DNA of 64,000 nucleotides from CAVUAF01 sp963739375 (lineage in GTDB: Bacteria; Acidobacteriota; Terriglobia; Terriglobales; Acidobacteriaceae): assembly GCA_963739375.1 (NCBI GenBank), contig CAVUAF010000014.1, positions 755,292-819,291 of the forward strand. Reading direction: 5' to 3'. This document shows, piece after piece, positions 34,024-43,394 of the stretch. Under the pieces are notes generated by a model. It worked only from the letters and a program-made list of their open reading frames with translations. It ran no database searches and was not told the DNA's origin. The position numbers and the translations under genes were made by a program. Position 1 is the first letter of the stretch, and each line of letters begins with the position of its first letter.

Positions 34024-34476
34024 ATGAGACCCACCTGCATCGATCCCGTGGTCGGCGGCATCCTGGCCGGCTGGCGGTACGACATTTCCGGCATCGCGCC
34101 CGACATGCGCGGCGACTACGAAGGCCACCTCGTCGCCTGCCAGTATTGCCTGGCGCGGCAGCGGCTGCATCGCCGCATCGATATCGGGCTGGTGGTCCTG
34201 ACCATCATGGCGGCGGGGCTGTTTGCCATGGCCTTCTTCGTGGTGCGGCTCTTCCACCTGGCGCCGCAACACTCGCTGCTGCTGCAACTCGGGTGCGTGG
34301 TCGGCCTCGGCATCTCCGGCCTGCTCGCGCTCCTGGTCGCCATCAGCACGCCCGCGCCGCTGGTCATCACCGACGCCGCGCTGGAAGGCGCCAAGCGCCT
34401 CCACGACCGCCTGCCCGAGCACATCCGCAATCGTCTTCCCGAAGAGCTGCGCCTGAAGCTCTCCGACCAGTCCTGA
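34024..34476 (+). CDS. Membrane protein with N-terminal His/Cys cluster
   Basis: A 150-residue protein. The N-terminal cytoplasmic part has YEGHLVACQYCLARQRLHRR, a His-Cys-x-x-Cys set (about residues 39-46) that resembles the metal site of anti-sigma-factor zinc fingers. Two membrane helices follow (IGLVVLTIMAAGLFAMAFFVV and LLLQLGCVVGLGISGLLALLVAIS), and then a charged C-terminal tail. No function is assigned. It overlaps nothing, but its stop is only 2 bases from the GTG of the next gene, so they are likely co-translated. Confidence 0.65.
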   Translation: MRPTCIDPVVGGILAGWRYDISGIAPDMRGDYEGHLVACQYCLARQRLHRRIDIGLVVLTIMAAGLFAMAFFVVRLFHLAPQHSLLLQLGCVVGLGISGLLALLVAISTPAPLVITDAALEGAKRLHDRLPEHIRNRLPEELRLKLSDQS

Positions 34477-34478
34477 AC

Positions 34479-35834
34479 GTGCCGCCACGCCCTGTCCGTT
34501 CCCGCCCATGGCTGGTGGCGCTGGCAATTGCCGCGCTGGCGGGTTCCGCCCTTGCGCAGGCGGCGCCGCCGCCGGAGCCGCCTCCACATCAGCATCACGC
34601 AGGGATGTCGATGCCCGAGCACGAGCACGCTTCCGGCGATGCTGCCGGCCTGGCCGCAATGCACGCCGAATTCTCCTCGGGGACGGCGTGGCAGCCCCCG
34701 GATGCGCCTGAGTTCATGTGGATGACGGCGCGCGGCGCGTGGCAACTGATGGCGCACGGCAACCTCTTCGTCACCTTCAACCACCAGGGCGGCCCGCGCG
34801 GCGTGGGCAAGCTGGAAGCGATGAACTGGGTGATGTTCATGGAGCAGCGGCGTGTTGCCGGCGGCACCCTGGTGCTGCGCCAGATGCTCTCCGCGGAGGC
34901 GCTCACCGCGCCCCCCGGCGGCTTCCCGCAGCTCTTCCAGACCGGCGAAACCTACAAAAACGCGCCGCTGGTCGACCGGCAGCATCCGCACGACGTCTTC
35001 GGAGAAATCTCGCTGCTCTACGCGCGCCCCGCGGGCGAGCGAGTTTCCTGGTTCGCCTATGGCGGGCCGGCGGCCGAACCGGCCCTCGGGCCCGTCGCCT
35101 ACCTGCATCGCGCGTCGGCGAGCGAACTGCCCGCGGCGCCGCTCTCGCACCATCTGCAGGATTCCACGCACATCAGCTACGGCGTGGTGACCGGCGGCCT
35201 CATCGTGGGCAATGCCTTTGGCCGCGACTTCACCGGCGCCGCGCTGAAGCTGGAGGCCTCCGCCTTCAACGGCCGCGAGCCCGATGAACACCGCGCCACC
35301 ATTGACTTGGGAGCGCTCGACTCGTGGTCGCTGCGCGCCGCCGTAGACGTGGGCCGGCGCTGGAGCGCGCAGTACAGCGCGGGCCACCTTACGCATCCCG
35401 AAGCGCTCGCGCCCGGCAACATCCTGCGGCAGACCGCGTCGCTCGCCTACACCCGGCGCTTTGCCAGCGGCCACTGGTGCAGCACGCTGGTGTGGGGAAG
35501 GAACCGGAAGGAGGCTGAACGCACCACGCAGAACGGCTATCTGGCCGAATCGACGCTCAACTTCGCGCGCCGGAATTACGCCTTCACGCGCCTGGAACTG
35601 GTGGATAAAGACGAGTTGCGTGCCACCGTGCCCAACCGCAGCTTCCGCATCGGAGCCTTCACCTTGGGCGGCACGCGCGACGTGGTGCAGGCGTCGCGCT
35701 GGCAACTTGGGCTGGGAGCCGGCGTCACTTTCTACCGCAAGCCGGCGGCGCTGGACGCGGTGTACGGAAGGGACCCGGTGTCGCTCCAGGTCTTTGTCCG
35801 GGTGCGCCCGGGGGAAATGCGGCACGGGCACTGA
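34479..35834 (+). CDS. Predicted outer-membrane beta-barrel protein with His/Met-rich N-terminus
   Basis: A 451-residue protein. GTG start, signal peptide (WLVALAIAALAGSALAQA). The mature N-terminus is rich in His and Met (HQHHAGMSMPEHEHASG), a likely copper or other metal-binding patch. The rest alternates aromatic and polar residues in short strands (WQLMAHGNLFVTFNHQGG, ERVSWFAYGGPA, LDSWSLRAAVDVGRRWSAQYSAG, SRWQLGLGAGVTFYRK), as in outer-membrane barrels. QLFQTGETYKNAPLVDRQHPHDVFGEISLLYA is a conserved central block of this uncharacterised family. A metal efflux or tolerance role is inferred only from the N-terminus. No efflux genes are adjacent. Confidence 0.7.
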   Translation: MPPRPVRSRPWLVALAIAALAGSALAQAAPPPEPPPHQHHAGMSMPEHEHASGDAAGLAAMHAEFSSGTAWQPPDAPEFMWMTARGAWQLMAHGNLFVTFNHQGGPRGVGKLEAMNWVMFMEQRRVAGGTLVLRQMLSAEALTAPPGGFPQLFQTGETYKNAPLVDRQHPHDVFGEISLLYARPAGERVSWFAYGGPAAEPALGPVAYLHRASASELPAAPLSHHLQDSTHISYGVVTGGLIVGNAFGRDFTGAALKLEASAFNGREPDEHRATIDLGALDSWSLRAAVDVGRRWSAQYSAGHLTHPEALAPGNILRQTASLAYTRRFASGHWCSTLVWGRNRKEAERTTQNGYLAESTLNFARRNYAFTRLELVDKDELRATVPNRSFRIGAFTLGGTRDVVQASRWQLGLGAGVTFYRKPAALDAVYGRDPVSLQVFVRVRPGEMRHGH

Positions 35835-35846
35835 GGGTGAACGCGG

Positions 35847-36266
35847 TCAGTCTTTCGGGGCGTGGATCTTGCCCGCCACCTGGAGGCGCACCAGGGCGCG
35901 TTCCAGGGCCACTTGGCAGCGGTGGAACTCGGTCTCCTCGGCGGTTTTCGTGAGCAGTTGCTCGGCGCGCTGCCGGGCGCGCTCGGCGCGCACCACGTCG
36001 ATCTCGGCCGCCTTCTCGGCGGTTTCCGCGAGGATGGTGACGCGGTCGGGCAGGACCTCGGCAAACCCCCAGGCGACGGCGAGGTGCTCGGTGCGGCTGC
36101 CGTTGCGATACGTGATCTCGCCTACCGCCAGTTCGCTGATCAGCGGCGCGTGTCCCGGCAGGATGCCCAGGTAGCCGTTGCGGCCGGGAATCTGCATCTC
36201 CTCGGCGCGGTCTTCGACCACCAGCCGCTCGGGGGTGACGATTTCGAGTTTGAACGTGTCAGCCAT
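35847..36266 (-). CDS. atpC: ATP synthase F1 epsilon subunit
   Basis: A 139-residue subunit of the F1 central stalk that couples rotation and can inhibit ATP hydrolysis. The beta-sandwich is recognised by FKLEIVTPERLVVEDRAEEMQIPGRNGYLGILPGHAPLISEL and AWGFAEVLPDRVTILAETAEKA. The C-terminal helical hairpin runs AEEIDVVRAERARQRAEQLL onward. ATG at 36266; an in-frame ATG 48 bases upstream would only translate the palindromic repeat. Last gene of the minus-strand operon; it converges with the outer-membrane protein gene. Confidence 0.94.
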   Translation of the reverse strand: MADTFKLEIVTPERLVVEDRAEEMQIPGRNGYLGILPGHAPLISELAVGEITYRNGSRTEHLAVAWGFAEVLPDRVTILAETAEKAAEIDVVRAERARQRAEQLLTKTAEETEFHRCQVALERALVRLQVAGKIHAPKD

Positions 36267-36267
36267 C

Positions 36268-36347
36268 TGGTCGTTGGCCGTTGGTCGTTGGTCTTTGGCA
36301 CGTGCCGCCGGCATTCAGCCAACGGCCAACGACCAAAGACCAACGAC
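36268..36347. repeat. Imperfect palindrome of TGGTCGT-type heptamers
   Basis: The left arm (36268-36300) is TGGTCGT, TGGCCGT, TGGTCGT, TGGTCTT. The right arm (36318-36347) is CCAACGG, CCAACGA, CCAAAGA, CCAACGA. It lies between atpD and atpC inside the operon. A strong hairpin here could stabilise or attenuate the atpC part of the transcript. Confidence 0.7.
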
Positions 36348-36352
36348 GCTTC

Positions 36353-37795
<1,443 letters not shown>

Positions 37796-37819
37796 TGACT
37801 CCTCTGTTCAGAAACGGCT

Positions 37820-37880
37820 ACAGCGCGGCGGCGCCGCTCACAATCTCGATGATCTCTCTCGTGATCGCGGCCTGCCGCGC
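37820..37880. repeat. 61-bp direct repeat, orphan copy of the atpG 3' end
   Basis: On the minus strand it encodes ARQAAITREIIEIVSGAAAL and a TAG stop. This matches the true atpG end at 38381-38441 with about two base differences (Lys to Arg at one codon). It starts 3 bases after the DUF2283 stop. The copy has no coding start of its own and is best read as the original or duplicated target sequence left on the far side of an inserted cassette. Confidence 0.85.
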
Positions 37881-37882
37881 CT

Positions 37883-38095
37883 CTACCGCGCAATCGCGAC
37901 GTCTTCCAACGTGATCTGCCTGAACGTTGCTGGATTCGGGAGCCGCTGCTTGGCATCGAGGATCTCGATACCCACCAGTCGTCCTTCTGCGTCGTAGTCG
38001 GCAGCGATGCCCTCAGCCAAATGCTTGGTCGTAACCGTGGTTTCAGCGAACCGGATGTAAAGCGCGTCGACTTCAGCGTCGTAGGTGATTCTCAA
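37883..38095 (-). CDS. DUF2283 family protein (putative antitoxin)
   Basis: A 70-residue acidic protein opening MRITYDAEVDALYIRFAE, the signature of DUF2283. It continues GIAADYDAEGRLVGIEILDAKQRL, the beta-strand core of the family. DUF2283 genes often sit beside small DUF4258 or RelE-like genes, and the arrangement here (9 bases after the DUF4258 stop) fits a toxin-antitoxin pair. The toxin-antitoxin role is inferred. Its stop abuts the orphan atpG repeat. Confidence 0.85.
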   Translation of the reverse strand: MRITYDAEVDALYIRFAETTVTTKHLAEGIAADYDAEGRLVGIEILDAKQRLPNPATFRQITLEDVAIAR

Positions 38096-38104
38096 GGCGG
38101 CACC

Positions 38105-38371
38105 TCAGAGGTAATAGACGTAAACCGTCACGACCACGACTTCGTTTGGCTCTTCGGCAAAAATCGGCCGCACCTGCTTGGCTTCATAATACGTGCCATT
38201 CCAGGTCCCTCGGAACGCAAATGTCTTGCGGCACTCCCGACGGCCGCGCTCGGCAGGTTGCCATTCCTCGCTCCGTATGGCGGCAACAATCTCATCCTCG
38301 CTGGCGCCACGCGATACGAGCTGCTGGCGTGCGTGTCCGGAAAGGCGTATCGGCTTCGTCGTGGTCGCCAT
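38105..38371 (-). CDS. DUF4258 family protein (putative toxin)
   Basis: An 88-residue basic protein: IRLSGHARQQLVSRGASEDEIVAAIRSEEW, then RECRKTFAFRGTWNGTYYEAKQVRPIFAEEPNEVVVVTVYVYYL. The SxHAxxQLxxRGxSxxEI start and the terminal VVTVYVYY strand are characteristic of DUF4258, a small fold thought to be related to RelE/BrnT-type toxins. ATG at 38371 lies only 7 bases after the atpG stop, so it is transcribed with the ATP synthase operon unless an internal promoter exists. Reading order toxin-then-antitoxin is the reverse of the commonest arrangement. Confidence 0.85.
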   Translation of the reverse strand: MATTTKPIRLSGHARQQLVSRGASEDEIVAAIRSEEWQPAERGRRECRKTFAFRGTWNGTYYEAKQVRPIFAEEPNEVVVVTVYVYYL

Positions 38372-38378
38372 TCAAAGG

Positions 38379-39497
38379 TCACAGCGCGGCGGCGCCGCTC
38401 ACAATCTCGATGATCTCTTTCGTGATCGCGGCCTGGCGCGCGCGGTTCATCTTGAGCGTCAGGCTGTCGATCATCTCGCTGGCGTTGTTGGTGGCCGAAT
38501 CCATCGCCGTCATGCGCGCCGCGTGCTCCGCCGCCACCGATTCCGCGCTCGAGCGGTAGAGCTGGATGGCGACGTACTTGGGCAGCAGGCTGCGGAACAT
38601 CTCGACCGGCGGCTGCTCGTAAATGTAATCGGCGCCCGCGCCGAAGCCCGCGGCATGCCGGTCGATGGCCGAGGTGTCGGCGGGATGCGCGCTGATGCCG
38701 ACGCCGCCCGCGACCTCGGCCGCATGCTGCCGCTGCTCCTCGGTCATGGTCTCTTCCGCGTAGCGGATCTCTTCCTTGCCGATCTCCTTGATGGGAAGGA
38801 TTTCGCCCACCACCAGGCGCTGCGCGACCACCGACTTGAACTCGTTGTACAGCACGTAGACGGCATCGACCTCGCCGCGGGTGTAGCGGTCGATGACGCT
38901 CTCCGCCATTTCGCTGGCGTGCGCGAACTGCAGCTTGCCCAGCACCCCGACGTGCTCGCCCACCAGCTGCACCGCACCCAGCCGCGGATAGGTGAGGCCC
39001 TCGACGCTGGAAATCTCGCGCTCCGCCTCCAGGTCGGCGGCCACCTGCGCCTCAATCTGCTCTTCCTGCTGCTCTTCCTGGTAGTTGACGGGGAAGCGGC
39101 GGCGCAAAAAGTCGCGCGCCTTGCGCCCCACCGCCTCAATGTCGATGTTCTTGCCCGCGTTGGCCTGGATGAAGCGCATCGCCGCCTTGAGGATGTTGGT
39201 GTTGAAGGCGCCGGCCAGGCCGCGGTCGCCGGAGACCACGATGAGCAGGATGGTCTTCTCCGCACGGCGCGCCAGCAGCGGATGGCGCGGCTCCCCGGTC
39301 TCCGGATCGTAAATCTCGGCCCGGCTGACCAGCGAGGTGAGGACGTTGGTCAGCATCTGCGCGTAGGGACGCGCCGAAAGGGCACGCTCCTGCGCGCGCC
39401 GCAAGCGCGCCGCCGACACCATCTTCATGGCCTTGGTGATCTGCCGCGTGTTTTTCACGCTGCGGATGCGGCGCCGGATGTCGAGCACGTTGGGCAT
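38379..39497 (-). CDS. atpG: ATP synthase F1 gamma subunit, unusually long
   Basis: The central rotor shaft. The N-terminal helix MPNVLDIRRRIRSVKNTRQITKAMKMVSAARLRRAQ and the C-terminal MTAMDSATNNASEMIDSLTLKMNRARQAAITKEIIEIVSGAAAL are typical. At 372 residues it is about 80 longer than the E. coli protein. The extra length lies in two acidic insertions in the globular domain: around YQEEQQEEQIEAQVAADLEAERE and around AEETMTEEQRQHAAEVAGGVGI. Its last 61 bases are duplicated at 37820-37880. The stop (TGA) differs from that of the orphan copy (TAG). Confidence 0.95.
   Translation of the reverse strand: MPNVLDIRRRIRSVKNTRQITKAMKMVSAARLRRAQERALSARPYAQMLTNVLTSLVSRAEIYDPETGEPRHPLLARRAEKTILLIVVSGDRGLAGAFNTNILKAAMRFIQANAGKNIDIEAVGRKARDFLRRRFPVNYQEEQQEEQIEAQVAADLEAEREISSVEGLTYPRLGAVQLVGEHVGVLGKLQFAHASEMAESVIDRYTRGEVDAVYVLYNEFKSVVAQRLVVGEILPIKEIGKEEIRYAEETMTEEQRQHAAEVAGGVGISAHPADTSAIDRHAAGFGAGADYIYEQPPVEMFRSLLPKYVAIQLYRSSAESVAAEHAARMTAMDSATNNASEMIDSLTLKMNRARQAAITKEIIEIVSGAAAL
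38381..38441. repeat. 61-bp direct repeat, in-place copy within the atpG 3' end
   Basis: Pairs with 37820-37880. The repeat begins with the base preceding CAGCGCGGCGG and stays identical for 38 bases, with one T/C change and another near the far edge. The 500 bases between the two repeats contain exactly the DUF4258 and DUF2283 genes. Confidence 0.85.
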
Positions 39498-39504
39498 GGC
39501 GGCA

Positions 39505-39598
39505 GTGGTCGCTGGTCAGTTGCCAGTTGCCAATCGTCAGGTCCCAGGGACCAAGCCCCTGCGAACTGACAACTGCCAACTGGCCACTGACAACTATT
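39505..39598. repeat. Imperfect palindrome of CAACTGG/CAGTTGC heptamers
   Basis: The left arm (about 39509-39540) reads GGTCAGTTGCCAGTTGCCAA. The right arm (about 39562-39596) reads AACTGACAACTGCCAACTGG, with a 7-base period. It sits between the 61-residue gene and atpG, inside the ATP synthase operon. Confidence 0.65.
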
Positions 39599-39779
39599 TC
39601 TTTGCGGCCTGGGCTTGCGGCGTCGCGCCGCCGGCCTGGGCGGTGAGATGCTGGTTCAAAAACATGAGCTGGCGCGCGATCTCGAGCACGCCCAGCGCGG
39701 TACTGAGCGCAACCTTGTCGGTGGCGCGCGGCATGCGCTTGGTGTCGTCCAGCATTTCCTCGATCTCGGGGATCGTCAT
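39594..39779 (-). CDS. Small conserved-looking protein inside the atp operon, 61 aa
   Basis: MTIPEIEEMLDDTKRMPRATDKVALSTALGVLEIARQLMFLNQHLTAQ followed by an Ala/Gln/Lys-rich tail. It is a single long amphipathic helix after a short acidic start, with no membrane segment. Not recognised. It lies between atpA and atpG, 78 bases after the atpA stop, and is co-oriented, so it is likely transcribed with them. Coding is supported by position and a sensible helix; confidence is moderate because of its size. Confidence 0.55.
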   Translation of the reverse strand: MTIPEIEEMLDDTKRMPRATDKVALSTALGVLEIARQLMFLNQHLTAQAGGATPQAQAAKK

Positions 39780-39856
39780 GGGAAACCTGCTTTCCGCTCT
39801 CCCTCCCGCCTCCCGCGCTAACGCCGGAGGGCCGGCAGCGGAGAGCGCTCTTGCGG

Positions 39857-41390
39857 TTACGCCACCGCCACCTTCTTCTCGGCGATGAACTGTTCTTTGA
39901 ACTCGGCGAGCACCTTGTTCATGTCGGCCTTGAGGGCGTCGTCGAGTGTCTTCTTTTCCTCGATGGTCTTCAACAGCCCAGGATTAACGGTCTCCACATA
40001 CTGGTAGAGTCCCTGCTCGAAGGCGCGCAGCTGCGCCACCGGCAGGTCGTCGAGCATGCCCTGGGTGCCGGCGTAGAGGATGAACACCTGCTTGCCGAAG
40101 GGCAGCGGCTGGTACTGGTCCTGCTTGAGCAACTCGGTCAGGCGCTCGCCGCGATTCAGCTGCGCTTGCGTGGCCTTGTCGAGGTCGGAGCCGAACTGCG
40201 CGAACGCTGCCAGCTCGCGGTACTGCGCCAGGTCCAGGCGCAGCGAGCCCGCGACCTGCCGCATGGCCTTGATCTGCGCGTTGCCGCCCACCCGGCTGAC
40301 CGAGAGCCCGACGTTCACCGCCGGGCGGATGCCGGAGTTGAACAGGTCGGTCTCCAGGTAGATCTGGCCGTCGGTGATCGGAGATGACGTTGGTGGGGAT
40401 GTAGGCGGAAACGTCGCCCGCCTGGGTCTCGATCACCGGCAGCGCGGTGAGCGAGCCGCCGCCTAGCTTGTCGTTGAGCTTGGCGGCGCGCTCCAGCAGG
40501 CGCGAGTGCAGGTAGAAGACGTCGCCCGGGTAGGCTTCGCGTCCCGGCGGACGCCGCAGCAGCAGCGAGATTTCGCGGTAGGCGGCGGCGTGCTTCGAGA
40601 GGTCGTCGTAGATGCACAGCGCGTGCCGCCCGGAATCGCGGAAGTACTCGCCGATGGCGCACGCCGCGTAGGGCGCAATGTACTGCAGGGGGGCGGGCTC
40701 GGAGGCCGACGCCGAAACCACGATGGTGTAGTCCATGGCGCCGTAGTCGCTCAGGGTCTTGACCACCTGGGCAATGGTGGAGCGCTTCTGACCGATGCCG
40801 CAGTAGATGCAGATCAGGTCTTTGCCCTTGTTGTTGATGATGGTGTCGAGCGCGACCGCGGTCTTGCCGGTCTGGCGGTCGCCGATGATGAGCTCGCGCT
40901 GCCCGCGGCCGATGGGGATCATCGAGTCAATGGCCTTCAACCCGGTGGCCATGGGCTCGCGCACCGGCTGGCGGTCAATCACCCCCGGCGCCTGGCGCTC
41001 CACCGGGCTGAACTGGTCGCTGGCGATGGGGCCCTTGTCGTCGATGGGCTGCCCGATGGCGTTGACCACGCGCCCGACGATGGCTTCGCCCACGGGAACG
41101 CTCATGATGCGCCCAGTGCGCCGCACCTCGTCGCCCTGCTTGATCTCGGTGTACTCCCCGAGCAGCACCGAGCCCACCTGGTCTTCTTCCAGGTTCATGG
41201 CGATGCCGAAGACGTCGTGGGGGTACTGCAGCAGCTCGCCGGCCATGACCTTGTCGAGGCCGTGGACGCGGGCAATCCCGTCGCCCAGGGAGATGATGGT
41301 GCCGACTTCGTCGACCGCGATCTTCGTCTCGTAGTTCTCGATCTGCTCGCGGATCAGCTTGGTGATTTCGTCTGCCTTGATCGTAGCCAT
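39857..41390 (-). CDS. atpA: ATP synthase F1 alpha subunit, one frameshift
   Basis: The non-catalytic nucleotide-binding F1 subunit, about 510 residues. It starts MATIKADEITKLIREQIENYE (membrane-proximal helix that contacts delta). Walker A is GDRQTGKTAVALD (about 169-181). Next come DLICIYCGIGQKRSTIAQVV and IYDDLSKHAAAYREISLLLRRPPGREAYPGDVFYLHSRLLERAAKL. One extra base near 40380 shifts frame after VSAYIPTNVIS; the correct frame resumes with ITDGQIYLETDLFNSG, RPAVNVGLSVSRVGGNAQIKAMRQVAG, and runs to the end. Everything is conserved on both sides, so an assembly error is most likely. Confidence 0.95.
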
Positions 41391-41407
41391 GAATTTTCAG
41401 TTCTCAG

Positions 41408-41944
41408 TTAGGTGCTCAGCGCTTCCTTCAATTTCCGTAACTGCCCCTTGACCGAGCCGTCGTAGATGGTGCTGCCCACGCGGACCACGGCGCCCCCCAG
41501 CACCGCGGGATCGGTCTGGTCCTGGGCGCGCACCTGCCCGCCGGTAGTGGCGGCGAGGCGCGTTTCCAGCTCCCGCTTTTCGTCGTCTCCGAGTTCGCGC
41601 GCGCTGGTCACCTCGGCCTCGGTGATGCCCAGGCGCTGGTTCAGCTCCGTGCGCAACAGGCGCGCCACGTCGCCCAGCCCCGCAATACGCCGGTGATCGA
41701 TCAGGATGGCGGCAAAATTCCGCACCGGCTGCGACATTCCCCCGCGCTGCACGATCACGTCCAGCAGCTGGCGTTTCTCCTCCGCCGGAATCGCCGGGCT
41801 CTCCCAGACGATGCGCAGGTCGTGGCTGGTGTGCAGCATCTCCACCAGCTGCGCCAATTCCGCCAGCACCTGGTCGGCATCCAGGCGCCGCGCCACGATC
41901 ACGTCGGCGAAGGCGCGGGCATAGCGGCTGCTGACGGCGGCCAT
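41408..41944 (-). CDS. atpH: ATP synthase delta subunit (OSCP)
   Basis: A 178-residue stator subunit linking F1 alpha to the b/b' stalk. It starts MAAVSSRYARAFADVIVARRLDADQVLAELAQLVEML and contains IVWESPAIPAEEKRQLLDVIVQRGG. It ends with the family signature DPAVLGGAVVRVGSTIYDGSVKGQLRKLKEAL. Its start codon directly follows the atpF stop (41945), and atpA begins 17 bases after its end, so the operon is tightly packed. Confidence 0.94.
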   Translation of the reverse strand: MAAVSSRYARAFADVIVARRLDADQVLAELAQLVEMLHTSHDLRIVWESPAIPAEEKRQLLDVIVQRGGMSQPVRNFAAILIDHRRIAGLGDVARLLRTELNQRLGITEAEVTSARELGDDEKRELETRLAATTGGQVRAQDQTDPAVLGGAVVRVGSTIYDGSVKGQLRKLKEALST

Positions 41945-42637
41945 CTACTGCTCGTCCTTTCCCAGCTGCTGCGCGAAGTTGCGCACCAGCGCGCGGTCGG
42001 TCCCGGGGTCCACCTGGATGCGCTGTTCCGCCAGTTCGACCGCCAGTGCCGCAGCATAGGCTTTCAGGTCGCGGCGGGCGAGACGCGAGCAGGCGTCAAT
42101 CTCCTGCTCGGCGGTGGCGATGATGCGCTGCTTGTCCTCCGCGGCGGCGGCGGCGATGCGCTCCTCCTCGCGCCGCGCTTCGGCGTCGGCCTCCCCGCGC
42201 ATCTGCGCGATCTCGCTGTCGAGCCGCCCCAGACGCGCTTCGATCTCTGCCAGGCGCGCGTTGGCTTCGGCGCTCAGGCGGCGCGCTTCCTCCATCTGGC
42301 TGCGGATCGCCTCGGTGCGCGCACGGAACCATGCCGGCAGCTTCGATTTCATGAAAAAACCAATCAGCGCCGCTACCACCGCGAAGTTGATGAGGATGAA
42401 GACCCAGTAGGCGGTGGTCGGGCTCATGCCCGTGAGGTGGGCCAGCCAGCGCACGGCGGGCGACAGCCGGAAGGCTTCCGTTTCGTCGGCCGCGGCTTCC
42501 TTGGCGGCGACGCGGTGCTGGCCGGCGGCGGCGTTTGGGGCCGAACTCGGCGACGCCTGCGCGACCACCGGCGCGGCCATGGCAAGAAAGGCCGTCACCA
42601 GCAGCGCGAAGGCAGCAATGCGCAGCCGGCGGTTCAT
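41945..42637 (-). CDS. atpF: ATP synthase Fo b subunit with signal-like N-terminal extension
   Basis: A 230-residue peripheral-stalk subunit. A hydrophobic leader (MNRRLRIAAFALLVTAFLAMAAPVVAQA) resembles a cleavable signal peptide and is followed by an Ala-rich spacer. The true b-type membrane helix comes after this (AYWVFILINFAVVAALIGFFM, about 76-96), then a long charged coiled coil (RARTEAIRSQMEEARRLSAEANARLAEIEARLGRL and on). Such N-terminal extensions are seen in some Acidobacteriota and Deltaproteobacteria b subunits. It overlaps atpF' by 4 bases. Confidence 0.9.
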   Translation of the reverse strand: MNRRLRIAAFALLVTAFLAMAAPVVAQASPSSAPNAAAGQHRVAAKEAAADETEAFRLSPAVRWLAHLTGMSPTTAYWVFILINFAVVAALIGFFMKSKLPAWFRARTEAIRSQMEEARRLSAEANARLAEIEARLGRLDSEIAQMRGEADAEARREEERIAAAAAEDKQRIIATAEQEIDACSRLARRDLKAYAAALAVELAEQRIQVDPGTDRALVRNFAQQLGKDEQ

Positions 42638-43098
42638 CGTGGTCCCCCCGCGGCCATCCCGGGATTCAATACCGTCTGCATGATGGCGGCGGCCAGCCGC
42701 TCGGTTTCCTGCTGCAGGCCGGAGCGGGCGGCGGTGGCCTCCTGCTCGATCTGGCGGAGGGCCTGCTGCACGCGGGCCTCGGCGGCGGCGCGGGCCTCGG
42801 TGGCGGCGGTAGTGCGGGCGGCAAGCGCCTGCTGGCGGCGCTGTTCGAGTGCCTTGAAGATGGCGGTGCGGGCGGCGCGCAAGTGCTGCTCGTACTCCGC
42901 GGTGCGGGTTTCGGCGGCGGCAATGTCCGATTTCGCGCGGGCGAAGGCGCCTTCGGTCTTGGCATAGCGCTCGGCCAGCGCCTTTTCCAGCGGGGCGGCC
43001 ACCAGCGTCCGATAGATCCCAAACAGCAGCAGCAGGATCGCGACCGTGGGGATCGCTCCAAGCAGTAGTTCGCCTAGTTGGCGCAGTGTCTCTTCCAT
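42634..43098 (-). CDS. atpF': ATP synthase Fo b' subunit
   Basis: A 154-residue second stalk subunit. One N-terminal membrane helix (LLLGAIPTVAILLLLFGIYRTLV, about 11-33) is followed by an unbroken coiled coil rich in Ala, Glu, Arg and Gln (ALAERYAKTEGAFARAKSDIAAAETRTAEYEQHLRAAR). Two different b-type genes in tandem imply a heterodimeric stator. It is the first gene of the operon; atpB and atpE (a and c subunits) are not upstream and must lie elsewhere. The operon promoter should be in the AT-rich patch around 43110-43175. Confidence 0.88.
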   Translation of the reverse strand: MEETLRQLGELLLGAIPTVAILLLLFGIYRTLVAAPLEKALAERYAKTEGAFARAKSDIAAAETRTAEYEQHLRAARTAIFKALEQRRQQALAARTTAATEARAAAEARVQQALRQIEQEATAARSGLQQETERLAAAIMQTVLNPGMAAGGPR

Positions 43099-43394
43099 TT
43101 TTCTGCGGGCGGAGCGTCTATAAGGAAACCGAGCGGATGGGCTCTAAAACTAATGAAATTAACACTCTGGAGCGGTCGCCGTCAACGAAGCGGCGGCCCC
43201 GGTAATGGGTCGGTTTGGGCGTGGTGCGGACGCCCGCGTCCGCAGGAAGCAACCCGGCTTTCACTGACAACTGAGAACTGGGAACTGAGAACTGCTCCTG
43301 AGCGCGAGGCGAAGGATCCCTACCCCGCCCAGCCCACCCACGCTGCCAACCGCTTTCCAACCGGGAACGCTCGTGAATTTGGGGGTTGCCGCGC
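43099..43394. other. Intergenic region upstream of the ATP synthase operon
   Basis: No gene seen. 43140-43175 is locally AT-rich (ACTAATGAAATTAACAC) and is the best candidate for the minus-strand operon promoter. 43306-43340 carries a degenerate GCGCGAGGCGAAGGATCC repeat related to copies near 30.2, 47.9 and 62.4 kb. Confidence 0.4.
43263..43297. repeat. Tandem heptamer array ACTGAGA/ACTGGGA
   Basis: Five units in exact 7-base register: ACTGACA, ACTGAGA, ACTGGGA, ACTGAGA, ACTGCTC. It has the same vocabulary as the array at 48167-48222. Confidence 0.75.
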
